From: Micavibrio_A sp964539025
GTDB lineage: Bacteria; Pseudomonadota; Alphaproteobacteria; Micavibrionales; Micavibrionaceae
Length of the DNA: 64,000 nucleotides
Direction of reading: 5' to 3'
NCBI GenBank assembly: GCA_964539025.1
Contig: CAZIFA010000003.1
Span: forward strand, 238,560-302,559
Part shown: one piece after another, positions 15,301 through 21,711 of the stretch
How positions within the stretch are numbered: the first letter of the stretch is position 1
Layout of the letters: each line of letters begins with the position of its first letter
The notes under the pieces: generated by a model
Told to the model about the DNA's origin: nothing
Seen by the model: the letters and a program-made list of their open reading frames with translations, nothing else
Databases searched by the model: none
Program-made: the position numbers and the translations under genes

Positions 15301-15921
15301 ATGAAACAAGATCATGATAGCGTCGTGACAAGCGCAAAAAAGAAATCCATTGTTGTCATTTTGGGACATCCAGCCCGTAAAAGGATCAGTTTTTGCGAAG
15401 CCTTGGCAAACGCGTATGTAGCAGGCGCTAAAGATGCGGGGCATCGGGTGAATTTGGTAAAACTTTCCGATCTGGAATTCGATCCCATACTGCATGAAGG
15501 GTTTCAGGGCATACAGAATCTGGAAACGGACATACAAAAAGCACAGGATTTGATGTTAGAGGCCAGTCACTGGGTCATCGTCTATCCGCTGTGGCAGTTT
15601 ATGATCCCCGCCCTTTTGAAAGGATTTCTTGAACGGGTATTGACCAAAAAATTCGCCTTCGACCTTTATGACAGCCATGTAAAGGCGAGGGACGCCATTA
15701 AAGGAAAAACCGCCAGAATTATACAAACCATGGGAATGCCCAACTTTGCCTATCGCTGGGTCTGCCGGAGCCATGGTGCGAAGGCATTAAAGAACGTATT
15801 GTATTTTATAGGTATACACCCTGTTGAGATAACTTATTGTGGTCAAGCGGAAAATCCGAACGAAAGGCGGCGCCAAAGTTATTTGAAAAAGGCCCATAAA
15901 TATGGTCGATTAGGAATATAA
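15301..15921 (+). CDS. NAD(P)H dehydrogenase (quinone) family, flavodoxin-like fold
   Basis: A 206-residue flavoprotein of the KefF/MdaB/YwrO-like group. It has 'VVILGHPARKRISFCEALANAY' split by the FMN phosphate-binding loop, 'VIVYPLWQFMIPALLKGFLERV' for the flavin and quinone site, and 'IIQTMGMPN'. It probably transfers two electrons from NAD(P)H to quinones or similar acceptors. There is no Shine-Dalgarno sequence before the ATG, which fits a nearly leaderless message from the FNR-type box at 15252. Confidence 0.88.
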   Translation: MKQDHDSVVTSAKKKSIVVILGHPARKRISFCEALANAYVAGAKDAGHRVNLVKLSDLEFDPILHEGFQGIQNLETDIQKAQDLMLEASHWVIVYPLWQFMIPALLKGFLERVLTKKFAFDLYDSHVKARDAIKGKTARIIQTMGMPNFAYRWVCRSHGAKALKNVLYFIGIHPVEITYCGQAENPNERRRQSYLKKAHKYGRLGI

Positions 15922-15944
15922 GAAAGACCTCATATAAAAAATCT

Positions 15945-15964
15945 TTTTGCCTCGTTTTGCAAAA
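15945..15964 (+). promoter_or_regulatory. Inverted repeat before the Crp/Fnr gene
   Basis: TTTTGC and GCAAAA separated by 8 nt, in the 80-nt gap before the regulator gene. It is not an FNR box. It could be an autoregulatory site or chance. Confidence 0.3.
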
Positions 15965-16002
15965 GGATTATATTGCGTTCAGTCTTTGGAAACGGGGCCG
16001 TC

Positions 16003-16776
16003 ATGCCAGATCAAATCGTGCCCATCATTAGCGCACTTCCATTTTTCAGGGGCCTGCCGGATTCAGACCTGCAGGCCATCCACCGGTCATCGAATATCAA
16101 GGATTACGCGCGCAACAAGCCGCTTTTCCATCAGGGCGATAAGGCAGACCGATTTTTCGCCATTCTGAGCGGGTGGGTAAAACTGTTCCGGGCAACGGAC
16201 GAAGGCGAAGAGGTCGTTGTCGCGCTCTTTACCAAAGGCGATGTGTTTGGAGAAGCCGCTGTCTTTGGCAGTGCAACTTATCCATTTTCCGCTGTTGCCG
16301 CCGAAGAAAGCCGTATCATGGAAGTGCCAACTGCGTTCTTAAAAGATCAAGGGAAGAAAAATCCTGAAATTATGGCCCGCATCATGCATTCCATGTCACG
16401 TGAAATGCATAAGCTTCAGATGGAAAACGAGCATATGGCGATCATGAGCGCGCCGCAGCGCGTCGGATGCCTGCTCTTGCAGCTTTCTTCCGGCATGATC
16501 GGCAACGGTGGAACCTTTGTCTTTCCATACGATAAATCGCTGGCTGCGGCGCGGCTCGGCATGAAAGCCGAAACTTTTTCGCGCGCGCTGGCCCAACTCA
16601 AACCCTATGGTGTCGAAGCCAAGGGTTCGGAAATAAAAATGGAAAGCTTTCACTGTCTTGCGCAATATTGCTGCGGCCACTGTTCCGCTGAACTGGAAGA
16701 CTGTCAGGGCGCCAAGAGAAAGTCCTGCGGCGGCAACGGCTGCGCGGGTAAGTGTGAAGGCCATTCCAAGGTCTGA
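16003..16776 (+). CDS. Crp/Fnr-family regulator with cysteine-rich C-terminal tail
   Basis: A 257-residue transcription factor. A cyclic-nucleotide-binding-type beta-barrel spans about residues 12-125 ('G-D-V-F-G-E-A-A-V-F'), followed by a long dimer helix and a Crp-type winged HTH. The recognition helix contains A-E-T-F-S-R, the E-x2-S-R pattern by which FNR reads TTGAT. It lacks FNR's N-terminal cysteines and has none in the first 150 residues. Instead, a tail from residue 218 carries Cys at about 218, 223, 224, 227, 234, 242, 247 and 251, capable of metal or Fe-S binding. An upstream TTG at 15973 is possible; GGAAACGGGG favours the ATG here. Confidence 0.9.
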   Translation: MPDQIVPIISALPFFRGLPDSDLQAIHRSSNIKDYARNKPLFHQGDKADRFFAILSGWVKLFRATDEGEEVVVALFTKGDVFGEAAVFGSATYPFSAVAAEESRIMEVPTAFLKDQGKKNPEIMARIMHSMSREMHKLQMENEHMAIMSAPQRVGCLLLQLSSGMIGNGGTFVFPYDKSLAAARLGMKAETFSRALAQLKPYGVEAKGSEIKMESFHCLAQYCCGHCSAELEDCQGAKRKSCGGNGCAGKCEGHSKV

Positions 16777-16781
16777 TCCTG

Positions 16782-17297
16782 CTAGAACCAGACGACTGTT
16801 TTAAGTTCTTCCAGCAAATCCTTTTCTGAGAATTTGGTTAAGTCCTTATCAAGCTCCGCGATAATCCGGGATTCCGTATTCTTGCTCAGCGTCTTCCTTA
16901 AAAGACCCAGAATTTTAGGCGATGCCGCCAGCACCAAACGGTCAAACGCGTCCTGCGCCACCGCATTATCAAGCCAGCTTGCTATATCCGACACAAATTT
17001 GTCAGTGGTTTTCTCATCGGGTCCCAGTCTAGGCTCCAGACGGTGACGAATAAAATTCGTTGCCGAACTGACGACTCTGCCAAGCACTTTGTTTGGCTTT
17101 CTTCCAAGCCGAGAGCTAACACGAGGGCTTGCCTCCCCGATTTGTTCCAGATGTCCGTCCGGCTTTGTAAAAATGCGGGCCCTGTGCGCGTCCGCAACGA
17201 CGATCCAGATGCGTGGGATTTTATGATGGCCCGCCATATAGTGCGTTTGAGAAACAGAACGAAAATCATCGTTCGCGATTTTACCGGTTAACTTCAT
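16782..17297 (-). CDS. BaeRF/host-attachment-type protein
   Basis: A 171-residue protein of the family annotated as 'required for attachment to host cells' (BaeRF, an archaeo-eukaryotic release-factor-like RNase-related fold). It shows 'W-I-V-V-A-D-A-H-R-A-R-I-F' at the start of the domain, the middle 'F-V-S-D-I-A-S-W-L-D' helix, and 'R-L-V-L-A-A-S-P-K-I-L-G-L-L-R'. The frame extends to 17387, but AAAGGA 7 nt before the ATG at 17297 sets the start. It follows hsp20 by 89 nt and probably shares its transcript. Confidence 0.85.
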   Translation of the reverse strand: MKLTGKIANDDFRSVSQTHYMAGHHKIPRIWIVVADAHRARIFTKPDGHLEQIGEASPRVSSRLGRKPNKVLGRVVSSATNFIRHRLEPRLGPDEKTTDKFVSDIASWLDNAVAQDAFDRLVLAASPKILGLLRKTLSKNTESRIIAELDKDLTKFSEKDLLEELKTVVWF

Positions 17298-17386
17298 GTT
17301 CATATCCTTTTTGTATGTGGCGACAGGATGTGCCAAGGGGACGGCACATCCTGTCTTCTGCATTGGACAACCTGCACAGATCGTCA

Positions 17387-17890
17387 TCAGGCTGCTTTTT
17401 TGATTTGCAGTTTTTTTGCGCTTTTCGCTGCACCTGCTTTCTTTGGAACCTCGATATTAAGAACGCCGCCTTTGAATTTGGCTTCCGCTTTTTCGCTATC
17501 GGCGGTTTCCGGCAAGGCAATAGTGCGATAGAAAGAGCCATAGGAAATTTCCTGACGAAGATAATTTTCGCGTTCTTCCTTTTTCTCTTCTTTCTTTTCG
17601 CCCTTGACGGTCAGAACGCCTTCGGTGATTTCCAAATCTACATTTTCCGGGTCTATTCCGGCCAGCTCAATCTTTACATTAAAGGACTTACCCGTATCCT
17701 TCACATCGACAGCTGGCGCCGGTGGAAGTTTTTTATCCCAATCGGTCATATGCACCAGCGCGCCGTTGTAAAAGTGATTGAACATACGGTTCATCTCATC
17801 TTGCAAATTGTCAAAAACGGCCCGCACAGTGGCCTGACGTACGGGAAGGTTCAGAGGACGTTCAAAATGGATAAGTTCACGCTTGCTCAT
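17387..17890 (-). CDS. Hsp20-family small heat-shock protein
   Basis: A 167-residue ATP-independent holdase chaperone. The alpha-crystallin domain runs from about residue 58 to 150 and closes with 'F-K-G-G-V-L-N-I-E-V-P-K', the family A-x3-n-G-V-L motif. The N-terminal arm has amphipathic 'FDNLQDEMNRMFNHF' and the C-terminus is Lys/Ala-rich. AGGAGAC precedes the ATG. The perfect FNR-type box at 17960 is centred 76 nt upstream. Confidence 0.95.
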   Translation of the reverse strand: MSKRELIHFERPLNLPVRQATVRAVFDNLQDEMNRMFNHFYNGALVHMTDWDKKLPPAPAVDVKDTGKSFNVKIELAGIDPENVDLEITEGVLTVKGEKKEEKKEERENYLRQEISYGSFYRTIALPETADSEKAEAKFKGGVLNIEVPKKAGAAKSAKKLQIKKAA

Positions 17891-17959
17891 GATTAGTCTC
17901 CTTTCGAGCGGCTGGTTTGTCTAATGGGTCTAGGAAACCACAGGACGCGAAATCGGCAC

Positions 17960-17973
17960 TTGATGAAAATCAA
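17960..17973 (-). promoter_or_regulatory. Perfect FNR-type box before hsp20
   Basis: TTGATGAAAATCAA matches TTGAT-N4-ATCAA at every position. Bound at -41.5 it would start the hsp20 message near 17925, giving a 35-nt leader. Confidence 0.75.
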
Positions 17974-17994
17974 AAATCGGTAAGTTCCGGATTT

Positions 17995-18008
17995 TTGACT
18001 TAAATCAA
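17995..18008 (+). promoter_or_regulatory. FNR-type box before the alcohol dehydrogenase relic
   Basis: TTGACTTAAATCAA has one mismatch to the consensus. It is the divergent partner of the box at 17960, centred 58 nt before the ATG at 18060. Confidence 0.7.
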
Positions 18009-18059
18009 TAGGCACGGCTCCTCTTGATGGCATTTCTGGAGCCAACATGGAGGTTATAT

Positions 18060-18464
18060 ATGAAAGCTCTTGTCTATGAAGGCCCCGGCAAAAAATCACT
18101 GAGCCAACGCCCGAAACCCGAAATCCAAAAGCCGACCGACGCTGTTGTTAAAATGCTGAAGACGACCATATGTGGCACTGACCTGCACATACTGAAAGGT
18201 GATGTGCCGACCTGTGAACACGGTCGAATTCTAGGCCACGAAGGCGTCGGCGTTGTCGAAGTGGTTGGCAACGCCGTCAGTGCGATCAAACCCGGAGACC
18301 ATGTCCTGATCTCCTGCATCACATCGTGCGGTAAATGCGCGCCATGCCGCAAGGGCATGTATTCGCATTGCATGGACGGCGGCTGGGTCCTTGGTCACCG
18401 CATTGACGGAACTCAGGCGGAGTTTGTGCGCATTCGGCTTTGCCCTTGCCACGAGCGCCTTTAA
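18060..18464 (+). pseudogene. Zn-dependent alcohol dehydrogenase, C-terminally truncated
   Basis: The first 125 residues are a good medium-chain Zn alcohol dehydrogenase: catalytic zinc Cys in 'TICGTDLHI', 'GHEGVGVV', and the structural zinc motif 'CGKCAPCRKGMYSHC'. After 'DGTQAEFVRI' the frame enters unrelated sequence, 'RLCPCHERL', and stops at 134 residues. The family is about 340-350 residues, so the whole NAD-binding Rossmann domain is absent. The DNA at the break (about 18429-18437) runs directly into the 3' part of the opposing EF-hand gene, indicating a deletion. It keeps a good ribosome site (GGAGGT) and an FNR-type promoter. Confidence 0.85.
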
Positions 18465-18708
18465 AACAGTTTTTCAAGCATTCGCTTGCTGTAAGAACCT
18501 TGTCCCTATCCTGATCCATCTCCAAAAAGGACTGATAAGCATAAATATCGTATTCACCGCGATCCAAACGACCGTCATTGACGATATCGGCCTTGCGAAA
18601 AGCCTTTTCAGCTTCTGTGTAAGTGCGCTGTGTACGCGCTTCTTCCGCCCATACCGGGGTAATGAGGTAAGTTGCGACTGCGGTAGCAATTAAAAGTGTC
18701 TTCTTCAT
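18319..18708 (-). CDS. EF-hand exported protein with aberrant C-terminus
   Basis: A 129-residue protein with a signal peptide (MKKTLLIATAVATYLITPVWA). Two EF-hand loops follow: 'DIVNDGRLDRGE' and 'DQDRDKVLTASE'. After 'CFKGARGKGKAE' the rest (about 32 residues, Cys/Pro-rich) is read antisense through the alcohol dehydrogenase relic, so the native end has been lost in the same deletion. The ATG at 18708 has GGAGGA 5 nt upstream. It is probably periplasmic and Ca2+-binding if still functional. A perfect FNR-type box lies at 18760. Confidence 0.75.
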   Translation of the reverse strand: MKKTLLIATAVATYLITPVWAEEARTQRTYTEAEKAFRKADIVNDGRLDRGEYDIYAYQSFLEMDQDRDKVLTASECLKNCFKGARGKGKAECAQTPPEFRQCGDQGPSRRPCNANTCPCGMARIYRTM

Positions 18709-18759
18709 AAAATCCTCCATAAGCTCCGTCCATGGGACGACAAACGAAGAAAGCTCGCA

Positions 18760-18773
18760 TTGATTTAAATCAA
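18760..18773 (-). promoter_or_regulatory. Perfect FNR-type box before the EF-hand gene
   Basis: TTGATTTAAATCAA is a fully palindromic match to TTGAT-N4-ATCAA. Binding at -41.5 would start transcription near 18725, just upstream of the GGAGGA ribosome site. Confidence 0.75.
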
Positions 18774-18900
18774 GTTACATTAATCACCTTGCTCGGCGTC
18801 GGCCCAGATTAACATAAAGCAGCGCAGGTTATAATTTCTTCTCTGCCGGGTCCTTCCCCCCAGACTTGTGTGCAACCTTTTACTCTGTCACACTTCTCCC

Positions 18901-19911
18901 ATGTTAGGCGCCGACAGCAACAAGATCACCTACTTCTCCCAGGCCTTCGCAGGCGTTGCACTGGCTATGGTCCTATGGCTCGGCCTGCTCCCTTCCCTGC
19001 TCGGCGGATTGCTGATCTACCAACTCGTCATCTTCGGTGCACGCGGCCTCACCGATCTCGGTGTCCGTCCGCTGGTGGGTAAAACCATCCTGATCATAAC
19101 GATCGCAGTATTGGTGATCGCGGCGCTGACTCTGGGCGGTTTCATGTTTGCCTCGTTCATATCGAACGGGCAGGAATCGCTCGTCGTCCTGCTGCAAAAA
19201 ATGGCCGATGTCGTCGTCGAGGGCACCAGCTACATGCCTATCTGGCTACACCAATATCTGCCCGCGAACATCGAAGAATGGCAGCAAACCGCTTCGCAAT
19301 GGCTTCTTGAAAATGCCGCGTATTTCAGCGTGGTGGGCAAGGATTCCGTACTCTTCCTCATCCATCTTCTAGTCGGCATGATCATCGGCGGCATGGTGGC
19401 ATTACATCCGGCAAATCCATCCAAACGCGCGCCTCTGGCACACGCACTCTCCGAACGTGTCGAATTTCTAGGCCTCGCATTCCGCCGCATCGTCTTCTCG
19501 CAGGTCCGTATCTCCGGGCTTAACACCGCGCTTACCGGCATCTTCTTAGGCCTTGTCATGCCGATGTTGGGATACGATCTGCCACTCGTCAAAACCATGA
19601 TCGCGGTAACGTTCCTCGTCGGTCTGATGCCGATCATCGGCAACATCATCTCGAACACGGTGATCTTCCTGATCTCGCTTTCGGTTGCACCCATCGCCGC
19701 CGTCGTCGCGCTGATCTACCTCGTGCTGATCCACAAACTCGAATACTTCATCAACGCCCGCATCATCGGCACGCAGATCCGCGCCCGCGCATGGGAAATT
19801 CTGCTTGCGCTCTTGGTGATGGACGCCGCGTTCGGAATCGCGGGCCTCGTCGCCGCACCGATCTACTACGCGTATCTCAAAGACGAACTCGCCGCAAAAA
19901 AACTGATCTGA
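18901..19911 (+). CDS. AI-2E family (PerM/TqsA-like) membrane transporter
   Basis: A 336-residue inner-membrane protein with about seven or eight hydrophobic segments and the AI-2E family layout: two paired N-terminal helices, a soluble amphipathic middle ('LPANIEEWQQTASQWLLENA') and C-terminal 'GLMPIIGNIISN' with 'IHKLEYFINARIIG'. Members export small molecules or ions; the substrate is unknown. The ATG at 18901 is chosen over a TTG at 18868. The dipeptidase gene follows 8 nt later. Confidence 0.88.
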   Translation: MLGADSNKITYFSQAFAGVALAMVLWLGLLPSLLGGLLIYQLVIFGARGLTDLGVRPLVGKTILIITIAVLVIAALTLGGFMFASFISNGQESLVVLLQKMADVVVEGTSYMPIWLHQYLPANIEEWQQTASQWLLENAAYFSVVGKDSVLFLIHLLVGMIIGGMVALHPANPSKRAPLAHALSERVEFLGLAFRRIVFSQVRISGLNTALTGIFLGLVMPMLGYDLPLVKTMIAVTFLVGLMPIIGNIISNTVIFLISLSVAPIAAVVALIYLVLIHKLEYFINARIIGTQIRARAWEILLALLVMDAAFGIAGLVAAPIYYAYLKDELAAKKLI

Positions 19912-19919
19912 CCGGGCAA

Positions 19920-20588
19920 ATGAACATACACGATCTTGTGCCAATGAATGTGTTCGAAAACGAACCAATCAAAATCGATCTGGTTTACGCCGACGCCGAC
20001 CACCCGCAGAACATATTCAAGATAGCCGCATATGATAAAACCATGCGGCTCTTTTTGCACAAGGATCTCGCGCGCATCGTTCTTCTCGTCGCCCGTGCAC
20101 TTCGTAAAAACCATGGCTGGACACTCATTTTGAAAGACGGGCTGCGTCCTGTTGAAGCGCAGCAGCGGCTGATGGAAACCGATATCGTCCGCGCCAATCC
20201 GCACTGGCTGCAAGAACCCCGTCTTCTTTCCGGTCCTGGTCAAGGCGCGCATCCGCGCGGCATGGCCGTCGATGTATCATGTGAGGATAAGAGCGGTAAT
20301 CAGATCGACATGGGTACACAGTTCGATGAAATGACCACACAATCCGCCCGCGCCTATGATGGGTTTTCACCCGATATCCTAAAGAACCGCAAAATCCTCG
20401 AAGACGCATTCATAGACGCCGCGCAAAAGCTTTCCCTGCCCATGCTCCCCTTACCTTCCGAATGGTGGGATTTCCGCTTTCCGGCCAGTTATTCCGGCAC
20501 TTTTGCGCCCTTGTCCGAAAAAGATTTAAAACCCCTTGAAGGCAAAGATTTTGAACAGCTTGCCAAATCCATCCTGATGTCCATATAA
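19920..20588 (+). CDS. ddpX: D-alanyl-D-alanine dipeptidase (VanX/DdpX, M15D)
   Basis: A 222-residue zinc dipeptidase predicted to cleave D-Ala-D-Ala during peptidoglycan turnover. It has 'LRPVEAQQRL', the zinc motif 'GAHPRGMAVDVS' with His and Asp ligands, and 'PSEWWDFRF' with the catalytic Glu. In VanX the last motif is E-W-W-H, where the His is the third zinc ligand; here it is Asp. No signal peptide, so probably cytoplasmic. An upstream frame to 19791 overlaps the transporter gene and is not used. Confidence 0.85.
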   Translation: MNIHDLVPMNVFENEPIKIDLVYADADHPQNIFKIAAYDKTMRLFLHKDLARIVLLVARALRKNHGWTLILKDGLRPVEAQQRLMETDIVRANPHWLQEPRLLSGPGQGAHPRGMAVDVSCEDKSGNQIDMGTQFDEMTTQSARAYDGFSPDILKNRKILEDAFIDAAQKLSLPMLPLPSEWWDFRFPASYSGTFAPLSEKDLKPLEGKDFEQLAKSILMSI

Positions 20589-20595
20589 CAGGCGG

Positions 20596-21525
20596 ATGAA
20601 GGTTTACGAGACATTGTCTGCCCTGCCCGCCGCCCTTAAAGGCAGCATCATCGCCATCGGCAATTTCGATGGCGTGCATAAAGGCCATCGTGCGCTTTTG
20701 GCCGAAGCGAAAAAGATGGCCACCACGAAAAAGGTCCCGTTCGGGATTTTGACCTTCGAGCCGCACCCCAGAAAATTATTCCGTCCCGACGATCCGCCTT
20801 TTCGTATCACGCCACCCGCAATCAAGCATAGACTGCTCACCGAATGTGGTGCAGATTTCATCGTCTCCCTGCCCTTCGATTGGAATTTCGCAAGCCAATC
20901 CGCCGAAGAATTCGTGCAGAATATTCTGATTAAGGGACTCGCGCCCGCGCAAATCGTCATCGGTTTTGATTTCAAATTTGGACAATTGCGCAAAGGATCA
21001 TCCGACACGATCCGCGATGCCGGACTGGAAGTCGTCACAATCAACCCCGTCGGCAATGGCACGGGCGAAAAATATTCTTCCACCGCCATCCGCGAAGCGT
21101 TGCAAACGGGCGAGATCGAGATTGCCAACGCTCTGCTCGGCTGGGATTGGGAAATAAAAGGCAATGTATTTCGTGGTGATCGTCGCGGCCATGAACTCGG
21201 TTATCCCACCGCCAACATACTGCTCGGCGATGTATTGCACCCCGCTTACGGTATCTACGCAACGCTGGTACAGATCGAGGGTGAAAGCGAGTGGCGACCT
21301 GCGGCCACCAATATCGGCATCCGCCCGATGTTTGAGGTCAAACAAGGACAGGTCGAAGCGCACATACTTGATTTCCCAGAGCGCGATATCTACGGCAAAA
21401 CCTTACGCGTTCGCCCCATCAAACGCCTGCGTGGCGAAGCCAAATTCGCATCATTGGACGCCCTGATCGCCCAGATCGAGCAAGACTGCGCGCAGGTCCG
21501 CTCCATCCTTGCCGGCAATATATGA
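20596..21525 (+). CDS. ribF: Bifunctional riboflavin kinase / FAD synthetase
   Basis: A 309-residue enzyme making FMN and FAD from riboflavin. The N-terminal adenylyltransferase half has 'IAIGNFDGVHKGHRALL' (HxGH-like) and 'VIGFDFKFG'. The C-terminal kinase half has 'GDRRGHELGYPTANI' and 'AYGIYAT'. It starts 7 nt after the dipeptidase stop and precedes ileS and lspA, the common ribF-ileS-lspA order of proteobacteria. Confidence 0.95.
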   Translation: MKVYETLSALPAALKGSIIAIGNFDGVHKGHRALLAEAKKMATTKKVPFGILTFEPHPRKLFRPDDPPFRITPPAIKHRLLTECGADFIVSLPFDWNFASQSAEEFVQNILIKGLAPAQIVIGFDFKFGQLRKGSSDTIRDAGLEVVTINPVGNGTGEKYSSTAIREALQTGEIEIANALLGWDWEIKGNVFRGDRRGHELGYPTANILLGDVLHPAYGIYATLVQIEGESEWRPAATNIGIRPMFEVKQGQVEAHILDFPERDIYGKTLRVRPIKRLRGEAKFASLDALIAQIEQDCAQVRSILAGNI

Positions 21526-21535
21526 CAATTTGCGG

Positions 21536-21564
21536 TTGGCTTTTAAGCTGAAAAACGCTATGTT
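21536..21564 (+). promoter_or_regulatory. Candidate promoter for the ileS leader
   Basis: TTGGCT and TATGTT separated by 17 nt lie just after the ribF stop. The predicted start point falls almost on the leader-peptide ATG at 21571, which would make it leaderless. The match to consensus is moderate. Confidence 0.4.
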
Positions 21565-21570
21565 CTTGCC

Positions 21571-21621
21571 ATGACATCCCGTTTGCGCGCCATTATCCGA
21601 ATTATGGTCCCGGTTCTTTAG
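21571..21621 (+). CDS. Putative Ile-rich leader peptide of ileS
   Basis: A 16-codon frame, M-T-S-R-L-R-A-I-I-R-I-M-V-P-V-L, with three isoleucine codons in a span of four (ATT ATC CGA ATT), ending inside the ascending arm of an intrinsic terminator. This is the geometry of ribosome-mediated attenuation: stalling at Ile codons when charged tRNA-Ile is scarce would prevent the terminator from forming and let ileS be transcribed. No ribosome site is evident upstream, consistent with a leaderless start. The antiterminator structure was not worked out. Confidence 0.55.
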   Translation: MTSRLRAIIRIMVPVL

Positions 21622-21638
21622 AGAAGAGCCGGGTTTTT
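21609..21638 (+). terminator. Intrinsic terminator/attenuator upstream of ileS
   Basis: CCCGGTTCTT pairs with AAGAGCCGGG (one G-U), a 10-bp stem followed by TTTTT. It lies between ribF and ileS and overlaps the end of the leader-peptide frame. It may act as attenuator for ileS or as plain terminator for ribF. Confidence 0.8.
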
Positions 21639-21711
21639 GCCGCATTTTTCCTTTGTCCAATCTTAATAATTTTGTAGGGTAGCCTTCGTGAATAGCAAGG
21701 TGATGTGATCC

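Noticed and set aside
15945..15964. A seventh FNR box before the Crp/Fnr gene
   Set aside because: TTTTGC-N8-GCAAAA does not fit TTGAT-N4-ATCAA; recorded only as a weak inverted repeat.
21526..21711. T-box riboswitch before ileS
   Set aside because: No T-box consensus or specifier stem is visible; the Ile-codon leader frame plus terminator explains the region better.
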